Below, one piece after another: positions 34,564 through 41,618 of a stretch of DNA of 49,310 nt. The notes beneath the pieces were generated by a model. The model saw only the letters and a list, made by a program, of their open reading frames with translations, ran no database searches and was not told the DNA's origin. Each line of letters starts with the position of its first letter. Within the stretch, counting starts at the first letter, position 1. This DNA comes from Microbacterium sp. (GTDB lineage: Bacteria > Actinomycetota > Actinomycetes > Actinomycetales > Microbacteriaceae), in contig DQHP01000140.1 in assembly GCA_003524435.1 (NCBI GenBank), forward strand, positions 1-49,310, read 5' to 3'. A program made the translations under genes and the position numbers.

Positions 34564-35405
34564 CAGTCCTCCAGCGCGGCCGGAAGGTTGTAACCGTCGT
34601 AGATCTCGTTCGACGCAATGTAATCGGCAAACTCATCCGACTCGTAGGCGTCCTTGAGCGCCTGCGCCCAGTCGCTGTCTGCGTGGGCTTCGTCGACCGA
34701 GACGACGACCGAGAACTCGTCGGTGAGATCTTCCAGCGTGAGGGCATCGGCGAGCTTCAGCCCGCCCGAGACAACGAAGTTGCCCTGAATGACGGCGTAG
34801 TCGACATCCTGGAGCGCGGCGACCTGCTGGGCGTTCTCCATCTCGACGAACTCAAGGTCATAGGGGTTGTCGACGATGTCTTGCAGCGAAGCGGTGGCCG
34901 GGTCCATCTCAGCGGAGACAGTGATGAGGTCAGCATCCTCAAGAACCGTCAGCGCGCGGTACTGATTCGACGGCTGGTTCGGAACCGAGATCTTCGCACC
35001 CTTCTTGAGATCGTCGAGGGACTTCTGCGCACCACCGAACAGCGCCATCGGGGGACCAGGGACCTGAACGAGGGCGACATTGCTGAGGCCTTCTTGCTCG
35101 TTGACGGAATCCATGTATACCGAGTGCTGCATGATGTTTGCGTCGATTTCGCCGTCGCGTACTGCGACATTGACGATCACGCCATCGGTGAAGTCCTTGG
35201 TCTGCACCGTGTATCCGTCCTCCTCGAGGATCGGCAGGATGCCCTCCTGGAACATCTCGAAATACGGTCCGGGGTTGAATCCGATGGTGATCGTCGAATC
35301 ATCCGCGCTTTCAGCGGCGCCGCTTGCGCCCGCGCACCCAGCTGTCACGAGCACGAGTGAAAGAGCAGTGGCCGAGGCGGCAGCGAGTCGGGGCGAGCGA
35401 CGCAT
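34563..35405 (-). CDS. metQ: Methionine-binding lipoprotein (NlpA/MetQ family)
   Basis: 280 aa. Lipoprotein signal with lipobox VTAGC (Cys24), then the NlpA/MetQ binding domain: TIGFNPGPYFEMF, VAVRDGEIDANIMQHSVYM, GAKISVPNQPSNQYRAL and FVEMENAQQVAAL. Captures methionine outside the membrane. GGAGG eight bases before the ATG. First gene of metQ-metN-metI-luxS-SDR; preceded by a promoter and a dyad (separate entries). Confidence 0.95.
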   Translation of the reverse strand: MRRSPRLAAASATALSLVLVTAGCAGASGAAESADDSTITIGFNPGPYFEMFQEGILPILEEDGYTVQTKDFTDGVIVNVAVRDGEIDANIMQHSVYMDSVNEQEGLSNVALVQVPGPPMALFGGAQKSLDDLKKGAKISVPNQPSNQYRALTVLEDADLITVSAEMDPATASLQDIVDNPYDLEFVEMENAQQVAALQDVDYAVIQGNFVVSGGLKLADALTLEDLTDEFSVVVSVDEAHADSDWAQALKDAYESDEFADYIASNEIYDGYNLPAALED

Positions 35406-35441
35406 GGAAGATCCTCCGTAGGAGCGTGGGTGGGTCTTCCG

Positions 35442-35470
35442 AACCTAACCGGCGAGTACACTGCGGCTCA
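35442..35470 (-). promoter_or_regulatory. Putative promoter of the metQNI-luxS cluster
   Basis: Minus strand: TGAGCC (35465-35470), 17-base spacer, TAGGTT (35442-35447). A start near 35435 would leave a ~30-base leader, too short for a SAM riboswitch. Confidence 0.4.
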
Positions 35471-35502
35471 CATTGTGTTACGCAGCGTTGCTAACAGTGT
35501 GT
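35470..35502. promoter_or_regulatory. Imperfect dyad upstream of metQ
   Basis: ACATTGTGTTA (35470-35480) and TAACAGTGTGT (35492-35502) match as inverted arms at 8 of 11 positions (perfect inner TGTTA/TAACA) around an 11-base centre. It abuts the -35 box, a place suited to a repressor. The responsible protein is unknown. Confidence 0.35.
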
Positions 35503-35504
35503 TC

Positions 35505-36239
35505 TCAGCCGGGAAGACCGAGAGAAGGCGCCAGCGGAGCGATCGAGACCAGCAGGCACGCGGTCCAATGGCACAGGAACGCCAGCACAGTGCAGAGGTG
35601 AAAAATCTCGTGGAACCCAAAGTGGCCTGGCCACGGATTCGGTTTCTTCATCGCGTAGACGACCGCACCGCCGGTGTAGAGCAGCCCGCCGACGCAGACC
35701 AGCACCATCATGGCGACATTCGCGTTGAAGAGATCGGCCATGTACATGATCGCTGCCCAGCCGAGCGCGAGATAAAGCGCGACGTAGAGCCAGCGCGGAG
35801 CGTTGACCCAAAACACCCGGAAAAGAATGCCCACGACCGCACCGCTCCACACCAGGATGAGGAGCAGAGTGCCCTTTTCGGGTGGCAACGCGTTGACGGC
35901 GAGGGGAGTGTAGGTTCCCGAAATGAGCAACACGATATTGGCATGATCGATGCGCTTCAGGATGAGCTTGGTCTTCGGCGACCAATTGATGCGGTGGTAC
36001 AGCGCAGAGTTGCCGAACAGTAGTAGCGAGCTAGCCATAAACACTGCCGCGGCCCACTTCGCCGGCGTGCCTTCGGCCAGAACGATCAGCACAATCCCCG
36101 CCACGATCGCCACCGGAAAAATCCCCGCGTGCAGCCAGCCGCGCCAGGTCGGTTTGATCTCGCCGGCGGCATCGTCCGTCGCTGCTTCAAGCAGTGGAAG
36201 TTCGGGTACCGGCGTGGCGTTGGCGTCAGGAGTGCTCAC
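35505..36239 (-). CDS. Hemolysin III / PAQR-like membrane protein
   Basis: 244 aa, seven membrane helices. Family motifs: SALYHRINWSP, RIDHANIVLLISGTYTPL and the C-terminal HEIFHLCTVLAFLCHW, whose Ser, Asp and His residues form the presumed metal site of PAQR/TrhA proteins. Role in membrane lipid homeostasis is suggested for relatives; haemolysis is a historical label. GTG start with minus-strand TAGAGT six bases upstream (leaderless). Divergent from the prenyltransferase gene. Confidence 0.93.
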   Translation of the reverse strand: MSTPDANATPVPELPLLEAATDDAAGEIKPTWRGWLHAGIFPVAIVAGIVLIVLAEGTPAKWAAAVFMASSLLLFGNSALYHRINWSPKTKLILKRIDHANIVLLISGTYTPLAVNALPPEKGTLLLILVWSGAVVGILFRVFWVNAPRWLYVALYLALGWAAIMYMADLFNANVAMMVLVCVGGLLYTGGAVVYAMKKPNPWPGHFGFHEIFHLCTVLAFLCHWTACLLVSIAPLAPSLGLPG

Positions 36240-36245
36240 CTGCTC

Positions 36246-36251
36246 ACTCTA
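36246..36251 (-). promoter_or_regulatory. Leaderless -10 box of the hemolysin III gene
   Basis: TAGAGT on the minus strand ends six bases before GTG 36239. Confidence 0.45.
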
Positions 36252-36328
36252 AGCCGCCGCCTATGCCGACGCGCGTACGTACCGCGAATGCACAGCCGGC
36301 AGACAGTGGAAAACTGCCTCGGGCGCGA

Positions 36329-36334
36329 TAGCGT
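36329..36334 (+). promoter_or_regulatory. Leaderless -10 box of the cis-prenyltransferase gene
   Basis: TAGCGT ends six bases before GTG 36341; no Shine-Dalgarno sequence. Confidence 0.45.
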
Positions 36335-36340
36335 AGGCAC

Positions 36341-37123
36341 GTGAATGTACGCGTGAGCGAAGGTCGAGGATTGCTGTACCGGCTGTACAGTAAGCGGCTT
36401 CGGCGACAGCTCGATTCGGCATCGGTGCCGCATCATGTCGCGATGATGATTGACGGAAACCGCCGGTGGGCTCGCCAATTGGGGTTGGAATCTCCTGCGG
36501 ACGGACACCGGGCCGGTGCCGCAAAGATGCGCGAGTTTCTGGGCTGGTGTGATGACACCGGTGTGCAGGTCGTGTCGCTCTACCTGCTCTCCAGCGACAA
36601 CCTGCGAAAGCGGGATTCGCGCGAGATCGCTGACCTTATTGAGATCATCGCTGAACTTGCAGAGGCACTTTCTTTGGAGCCGGAGTGGCGGGTCAAACAC
36701 GTTGGTCGCTCTGACATCCTTCCCGACGAACTTGCCCGGGTGCTGCATGATGCCGAGGAGCGCACGAAAGGGAACACCGGCCTGCACGTGAACCTTGCCG
36801 TCGGCTACGGCGGACGCAATGAGATCGTTGACGCCGTGCGATCGATTATCGCCGAGCACGGTGCTTCCGGCGGCACGATGGACGATCTGGCCGCCCACCT
36901 CACACCCGAGATGATCGGTGAACATCTCTACACCGGCGGCCAGCCTGACCCGGACCTGGTGATCCGCACCAGCGGCGAGCAGCGCCTCAGCGACTTTCTG
37001 CTGTGGCAGAGCGCGCACAGCGAGTTCTATTTCGTTGAAGCGTTGGGACCCGACCTGCGACAGGTTGACTTCCTCCGCGCGATACGAGATTTCGCCGACC
37101 GCGACCGTCGATTCGGGCGCTGA
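36341..37123 (+). CDS. cis-Prenyltransferase (UppS family, short-chain-like)
   Basis: 260 aa. Isoprenyl diphosphate synthase: catalytic Asp in VAMMIDGNRRWAR (38-50), HRAGAAKMREFLGWC, and the C-terminal DLVIRTSGEQRLSDFLLWQ and SEFYFVEALGPD. The loop reads SSDNLRKR rather than STENWxRP, as in mycobacterial Z-farnesyl-diphosphate synthase (Rv1086). It may therefore make the short Z,E-FPP primer rather than C50/C55, with a long-chain synthase elsewhere. Leaderless GTG start. Confidence 0.88.
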   Translation: MNVRVSEGRGLLYRLYSKRLRRQLDSASVPHHVAMMIDGNRRWARQLGLESPADGHRAGAAKMREFLGWCDDTGVQVVSLYLLSSDNLRKRDSREIADLIEIIAELAEALSLEPEWRVKHVGRSDILPDELARVLHDAEERTKGNTGLHVNLAVGYGGRNEIVDAVRSIIAEHGASGGTMDDLAAHLTPEMIGEHLYTGGQPDPDLVIRTSGEQRLSDFLLWQSAHSEFYFVEALGPDLRQVDFLRAIRDFADRDRRFGR

Positions 37124-37215
37124 AGTTGCTGCCGTCTGCCGGTCGCTGAGTCAGGCGAAGTGCCTGGCGAGCACATGGGCTTCGGTCTTATGCAGATGCA
37201 TGGGACAATCGCAAG

Positions 37216-38325
37216 GTGAGTACATTCGATGACTACCTCGGCACCTTCGAGGGCGACCCCGGTTACCTGAACTGGGCTGCTTTCGGGCCGATCTCTCCGA
37301 GCATCCGGGCTGAGGTTTTCGCTGATGCTGATCTGTTGGGTAGCGGCCGGCCGTCAGCCCTCGCACTGGTGGGTGAAAGATTCGCAGAAGCGCGTGAAAT
37401 CGCGGCGGAACTACTCGGCTCCCACGCTGACAACGTGACGTTGCAGCCGTCAGCGACCTACGGCCTCATGCATGCTTTCTATGGGCTCAAGGGCACCGTG
37501 ATTGCTTCTTCCGCAGAGTTCCCGAGCATCACCGTGACGCTGGAGCGCGCAGCGCACGCCTCTGCGGGTGAGCTTTCAGCTCGGTGGATCGAGCCAGAAC
37601 AGACTTTTGTGACGCCGGATGCTGTCGCAGACGCCCTCGACGATGACGTGACTGCGGTCGCCGTCAGCCACGTTGACTTTCGTACCGGCTATCGCGCCGA
37701 TTTGGCAGCGCTGCGAGAGGTGATCGGGCCGGACCGCCTCTTGATTGTCGATGCGGTGCAGTCGTTCGGTGTCGTCGATGACGACTTTGCAGCGGCCGAT
37801 GTCGTGGCAGGGCACGGGTACAAATGGTTGCGGGCAGCACGGGGAACGGGTTTCACTTCGTTCTCGGCGCTGGCACGGGAGCGCATCGCGCCCGTCCTTT
37901 CCGGCTTCGCTGGTGTGGACGGGGGACTACCTGTCGACGAGGTGCCTGCGCCCTCGGCATCCGCTCGTGCCTATGCGGTCAACAACCCTGATCAGCTTGC
38001 GGTCGCACGCCTCGCCGTGGGGCTGCGGGACGTGCGTGACGCCGGCGTTGCGGCGATCCAAGAGGCCATCAGCGGGCATATCGACACGATTTTTGACATC
38101 GCCGATCGTCATGGGATTTCGGTGGTGACTCCCCGCGAGCCGAGCCAGCGTGCGGGAATCGTGGCGTTGGCTCCCGAGACTCCCGCAGCGATGGCTGCGG
38201 CTCTCACTAACGCCGGAGTCGTCGCGACGATGCGCGGTGCGACCGTGCGCGTTGCCGCGCATGCGGGAACCACTGCAGAGACGCTCCGGATGCTGGACGA
38301 CGCGATCGGCACGCTCGGCATCTGA
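37216..38325 (+). CDS. Class V aminotransferase-fold PLP enzyme
   Basis: 369 aa. Fold-type I PLP enzyme of the class V/NifS-like group: AVSHVDFRTGYRADL, LLIVDAVQSFGV (PLP Asp), and the Schiff-base lysine in GHGYKWLRAARGTGF. No cysteine-bearing desulfurase loop is evident, so a transaminase or epimerase-like role is more likely; substrate unknown. GACAAT ends six bases before the GTG (leaderless). Confidence 0.88.
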   Translation: MSTFDDYLGTFEGDPGYLNWAAFGPISPSIRAEVFADADLLGSGRPSALALVGERFAEAREIAAELLGSHADNVTLQPSATYGLMHAFYGLKGTVIASSAEFPSITVTLERAAHASAGELSARWIEPEQTFVTPDAVADALDDDVTAVAVSHVDFRTGYRADLAALREVIGPDRLLIVDAVQSFGVVDDDFAAADVVAGHGYKWLRAARGTGFTSFSALARERIAPVLSGFAGVDGGLPVDEVPAPSASARAYAVNNPDQLAVARLAVGLRDVRDAGVAAIQEAISGHIDTIFDIADRHGISVVTPREPSQRAGIVALAPETPAAMAAALTNAGVVATMRGATVRVAAHAGTTAETLRMLDDAIGTLGI

Positions 38326-38371
38326 GTGGCGGAGCGAGTTCGTCGAACGTTCATCAGAGGTTAACCCGCCT

Positions 38372-38396
38372 CGATGGCGTGTCTTGCCCGCCATCG
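38372..38396 (+). terminator. Hairpin after the aminotransferase gene
   Basis: CGATGGCG (38372-38379) and CGCCATCG (38389-38396) form a perfect 8-bp stem with a nine-base loop, 46 bases past the stop. No T-run. Confidence 0.45.
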
Positions 38397-38423
38397 GTGC
38401 CGAGCGTCGTACGTTCAAGTCAT

Positions 38424-38508
38424 CGGGCACGGTGCCCGGTCGAGTCGGCCTTCTGGATCGCGACTCGTGGCCCTGGTCGACTCGAGGCATAGCCGGGAAA
38501 GATCCCGG
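38424..38508 (+). promoter_or_regulatory. Structured leader in front of phoH
   Basis: Hairpin CGGGC-ACGGT-GCCCG (38424-38438). GAGTCG (38442-38447) can pair with CGACTC (38461-38466), or the segment TCGAGTC (38440-38446) with GACTCGA (38479-38485) together with GGCC/GGCC; these exclude each other. A last hairpin CCGGG-AAAGAT-CCCGG (38493-38508) ends four bases before the GGGAG ribosome site. No known riboswitch class was recognised. Confidence 0.35.
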
Positions 38509-38522
38509 GTCGGGAGTGGGTC

Positions 38523-39884
38523 GTGACCACACGTACAGCACAGCAGTCCACCCGTCAGGTCTCGCGAAAGGCTTCCTCCGGGAAACCAGATCAGGACCTC
38601 CGCACCTACGTGCTTGACACTTCGGTGCTGCTGAGTGATCCGCAGGCGTTCTTCCGCTTTGCTGAGCACTCGATCGTTCTTCCTGTTGTTGTGATCACGG
38701 AGCTGGAGGGCAAGCGGCACGATCCTGAGATCGGTTACTTCGCGCGGCAGGCACTGCGGCATCTCGATGCACTGCGTGTCGAACACGGGCGCCTCGATTT
38801 TCCTGTGCCGATCGGCGAGGGTGGCACGCTGCGTGTGGAGCTGAATAATACTGATGGCTCGGTGCTTCCCAGCGGAATTCGTCTCGGCGATAACGACAGC
38901 CGGATTCTCTCGGTGGCCATGCACCTCGCCGATGACGGACAGGCTGTCACGATCGTGTCGAAGGATCTGCCGATGCGCGTGAAGGCCGCGTCCCTCGGCC
39001 TGCAGGCTGAAGAGTATCTCGCAGAGCAGGCGGTGGATTCGGGCTGGACCGGTATTGCCACTCTGAACCTGGCCGGTGACGACATCAGCGACCTCTACGA
39101 GAGTGAGGTCGGCCTGAGCGAAGATGCCAGGGGCTTGCCGGTCAACACCGGGCTGATCATCCACTCCGAACGCGGATCGGCCCTCGGGCGCATGACTGGT
39201 GACGGTGAATACAAACTGGTGCGCGGCGATCGTGACCTGTTCGGGATGCACGGTCGCTCAGCAGAGCAGCGCATCGCGATCGACCTGCTGACTGATCCTG
39301 ACGTGGGGATCGTGTCGTTGGGTGGACGCGCAGGTACTGGTAAATCGGCGCTCGCGCTGTGCGCGGGGCTTGAGGCGGTGTTGGAGCGGCAGCAGCAGAA
39401 GAAGATCATCGTTTTCCGGCCGCTGTTCGCTGTCGGTGGGCAGGAGCTCGGCTACCTCCCGGGCGACCAGAACGAGAAGATGGGGCCGTGGGGTCAGGCA
39501 GTCTTTGACACGCTTGGCTCGGTCGTCTCGGGCAATGTCGTGGAAGAGGTCATGGAGCGCGGCATCCTCGAAGTTCTTCCGCTTACGCACATCCGCGGAC
39601 GCTCGCTTCACGACGCCTTCGTGATCGTTGATGAGGCGCAATCGCTGGAGCGCAACGTTCTGCTGACGGTGCTGAGTCGAATGGGGCAGAACTCGCGGGT
39701 CGTCCTCACACATGACGTCGGACAGCGCGACAACCTGCGTGTCGGACGCCACGACGGCATCGCTTCGGTGATCGAGACGCTCAAGGGTCACGACCTGTTC
39801 GCCCATGTGACGCTGATGCGCTCGGAACGCTCGGCCATCGCCGCACTGGTGACGGAACTGCTGGAGGGTGGGGAACTCAGCTAG
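38523..39884 (+). CDS. PIN-PhoH fusion ATPase/nuclease (PhoH2-like)
   Basis: 453 aa. N-terminal PIN nuclease domain (about 27-160; acidic residues Asp32 in YVLDTSVLL, Glu60 in VITELEG, and DNDSRILSVA), a linker, then a PhoH P-loop ATPase with GGRAGTGKSALAL (about 268-280), FVIVDEAQSLERN (Walker B, near 366-370) and VVLTHDVGQRDN. PhoH2 proteins unwind and cut RNA. GTG start with GGGAG six bases upstream. Not leaderless, unlike most neighbours; it has the structured leader listed above. Confidence 0.93.
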   Translation: MTTRTAQQSTRQVSRKASSGKPDQDLRTYVLDTSVLLSDPQAFFRFAEHSIVLPVVVITELEGKRHDPEIGYFARQALRHLDALRVEHGRLDFPVPIGEGGTLRVELNNTDGSVLPSGIRLGDNDSRILSVAMHLADDGQAVTIVSKDLPMRVKAASLGLQAEEYLAEQAVDSGWTGIATLNLAGDDISDLYESEVGLSEDARGLPVNTGLIIHSERGSALGRMTGDGEYKLVRGDRDLFGMHGRSAEQRIAIDLLTDPDVGIVSLGGRAGTGKSALALCAGLEAVLERQQQKKIIVFRPLFAVGGQELGYLPGDQNEKMGPWGQAVFDTLGSVVSGNVVEEVMERGILEVLPLTHIRGRSLHDAFVIVDEAQSLERNVLLTVLSRMGQNSRVVLTHDVGQRDNLRVGRHDGIASVIETLKGHDLFAHVTLMRSERSAIAALVTELLEGGELS

Positions 39885-39938
39885 GGCTGGGCGTCGGCCT
39901 GGCCCCGGCGGTTTTGGGGCGGTCCCTGACACCTCGGT

Positions 39939-40013
39939 GGCCGATTGCACGGATGTCGGACCGATCGGGGAAGATCGTCCGACATCCGTCGTTTCGACCC
40001 CCAAAGTGTCGCT
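39939..40013 (+). repeat. ~75-bp repeat element, copy A
   Basis: Core hairpin ACGGATGTCGGAC (39949-39961) / GTCCGACATCCGT (39977-39989), 13 bp, with inner GATC/GATC and loop GGGGAA. Right flank GTCGTTTCGACCCCCAA then TGTCG. Homologous over its whole length to copy B (inverted) and at both ends to copy C. Between convergent phoH and DUF559 genes; may double as terminator. Confidence 0.75.
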
Positions 40014-40849
40014 CATGCGTGGTCGCGGAGGCGCGCGAGCACGGTGACGATCGCCTTTTGCACGGCCGCCCAGTCGTACATGATCTGCGCGTAGTCGAAG
40101 CGCAGCGTCTGGTATCCAAGAGCGGATGCCGCGGCATCCCGTGTGAGGTCTTTGTGGCGCATACTCGGGCTTTCGTGGTTCCCTTTGCCGTCAACTTCGA
40201 TGATCAGGCGCCCGTCGATGAGGAAATCGACGCGCCCTACGGTCGGAATTTCGACCTGACAGTCCAAGGTGAGGCCGATCAAATGCAGCCGGAGGCGCAT
40301 AAGGGATTCCAAACCGCTTTCGGCATCTCGTCGTGCAAGATCGACGAGCCAGCGAGCGGATGCTGGTAAGGCAGCCCGTATCCGTGCGCGAGCAGGAGCG
40401 GACAGCAGCCCAAGTTGCCACGCCGATTCAAATGAGGCGAAGAACGCCTCTTCGCCTTCGCAGCGATGCAAATGGACGATCGCTTCTTCGACCCCCACGA
40501 CTCCCAACGGAGGCTTTCCGCGGAAGAAGTGACTGACACACGTGCAGCCAAGATGGGGATGGACGCGGCCGCGTCGACCGACCCACACGTGGGGGTTGCC
40601 TTCAGCGGACAGAGACCAGACTCCGTGTCGGCGCAGCGCGGCCGAGCAGGTGAGGGCCCCTCCGTGCCGCACTGCGGCTAGTTCGGAGGGGTGTGCGTCG
40701 AAGGAGGCGAAAATGCCGGGGCGTACGCGTTGGATCTCGCCGGCATCGACCGCAGATGCGAGGCAATGCCGCGTGATGCCGAACTGCTGAAGTTGGACTC
40801 CGCGGACGATTCCGCCGAAGCGTGTGATGAGGATGGCTGGGTCGAGCAT
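40013..40849 (-). CDS. DUF559 (Vsr-like) endonuclease-fold protein with AbiEi-like N-terminus
   Basis: 278 aa. The C-terminal ~100 residues form a DUF559/restriction-endonuclease-like fold: VGRVDFLIDGRLIIEVDGKG (D...ExK-like catalytic core) and ALGYQTLRFDYAQI. The N-terminal half resembles winged-helix type IV antitoxin (AbiEi) proteins: FGGIVRGVQLQQFGITRHCL, AGEIQRVRPGIFA, GGALTCSAALRRHGVW. Such solitary genes are common in actinobacteria; role unknown, possibly defence-related. ATG 40849 chosen; a -10-like CAGGGT lies six bases before it. Flanked by direct repeats A and C. Confidence 0.85.
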   Translation of the reverse strand: MLDPAILITRFGGIVRGVQLQQFGITRHCLASAVDAGEIQRVRPGIFASFDAHPSELAAVRHGGALTCSAALRRHGVWSLSAEGNPHVWVGRRGRVHPHLGCTCVSHFFRGKPPLGVVGVEEAIVHLHRCEGEEAFFASFESAWQLGLLSAPARARIRAALPASARWLVDLARRDAESGLESLMRLRLHLIGLTLDCQVEIPTVGRVDFLIDGRLIIEVDGKGNHESPSMRHKDLTRDAAASALGYQTLRFDYAQIMYDWAAVQKAIVTVLARLRDHA

Positions 40850-40957
40850 GAGCCCACCCTGGCGGAAGCATCCGCTCATCGGCTGCCGCAAACCCACGTT
40901 CCGTGGATAACTCGTCGCCGCGGCATCCTGTGCAGAACGAGTCGTGCAAGACAGATG

Positions 40958-41033
40958 GGTCGATTACACGGATCTCGGACCATGTTCTGGTGAACCGGCC
41001 GATATTTATATAATCGGCCGCCAGAGTGTCGCG
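40958..41033 (+). repeat. ~75-bp repeat element, copy C (diverged centre)
   Basis: GGTCGATTACACGGATCTCG at the left end resembles copy A (19 of 22 over the best part), and the right end CCAGAGTGTCGC matches CCAAAGTGTCGC of copy A. The centre differs and has its own hairpin CGGCCGAT (40996-41003) / ATCGGCCG (41013-41020) with an AT-only loop. It lies between divergent DUF559 and ASCH genes. Confidence 0.6.
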
Positions 41034-41069
41034 AAGATAGCCTTCGAGTGACCGTCCCGCAGTAGTCGT

Positions 41070-41075
41070 TAGGAT
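41070..41075 (+). promoter_or_regulatory. Leaderless -10 box of the ASCH gene
   Basis: TAGGAT ends six bases before ATG 41082. Confidence 0.5.
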
Positions 41076-41081
41076 GAGCGG

Positions 41082-41501
41082 ATGCCTGAAGCAACTGACT
41101 TACCCGTGTCTGAGTACGCGTTCCCCGGGTCGCTTCGTGACCAACTCGTCGGAGCGATCATCAGCGGCGAGAAGACGTCGACGACCTCACTCGTCGCCGG
41201 ATACGAGCTCGAGGGTGAGCCGCTGCCAGCGGTAGGCGACCGTGGGATAGTCATCGATTCTGCGGGCGAGCCGGTGTGCGTAGAAGAGATCACCGAGGTG
41301 CGTATCGTGCGCCTGGCAGACGTTGATCTCGAGCACGCCATCGCAGAGGGTGAGGGTTACACGACTGTTGCCGCCTGGCGAGCCGGTCATGAGGAGTTCT
41401 GGCACAGTTCGGAGTTCCGCGGCGAGATGGGGGATGCGAACTTTACTGTCGACGATGACACTCGAGCGGTGCTCGTGCGGTTCCGAGTGCTCCCCAACTG
41501 A
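41082..41501 (+). CDS. ASCH-domain protein
   Basis: 139 aa. The ASCH (PUA-like beta-barrel) pattern is clear: FPGSLRDQLVGAIISGEKTSTTSL near the start (putative RNA-facing GxKTxT motif), PAVGDRGIVIDSAGEPVCVEEIT, and a WRAGHEEFW segment before the C-terminal strand. Relatives bind RNA or hydrolyse modified nucleosides (YqfB amidohydrolase). Exact role unknown. Leaderless start. Stands alone between repeat copies C and B. Confidence 0.88.
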   Translation: MPEATDLPVSEYAFPGSLRDQLVGAIISGEKTSTTSLVAGYELEGEPLPAVGDRGIVIDSAGEPVCVEEITEVRIVRLADVDLEHAIAEGEGYTTVAAWRAGHEEFWHSSEFRGEMGDANFTVDDDTRAVLVRFRVLPN

Positions 41502-41512
41502 ACGGCTTACGG

Positions 41513-41587
41513 GCCGACAGGTTGGGGGCCGAAACGACGAATGTCGGACCCATTCCGAAGAATCGTCCGACATTCGTGTAAACGACC
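41513..41587 (-). repeat. ~75-bp repeat element, copy B (inverted)
   Basis: Core hairpin ACGAATGTCGGAC (41537-41549) / GTCCGACATTCGT (41565-41577), 13 bp, inner ATTC/GAAT with loop CGAA. Read on the minus strand it aligns end to end with copy A; stem differences (G/A with C/T) keep pairing. Lies between convergent ASCH and fumC genes. Confidence 0.75.
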
Positions 41588-41618
41588 CCCGATGTGGTCG
41601 GCGGCCGCAGCGCAGGTG

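Noticed and set aside
35406..35504. SAM riboswitch before metQ
   Set aside because: The gap is only ~100 bases, the predicted leader ~30, and no SAM-I/II/IV core is seen.
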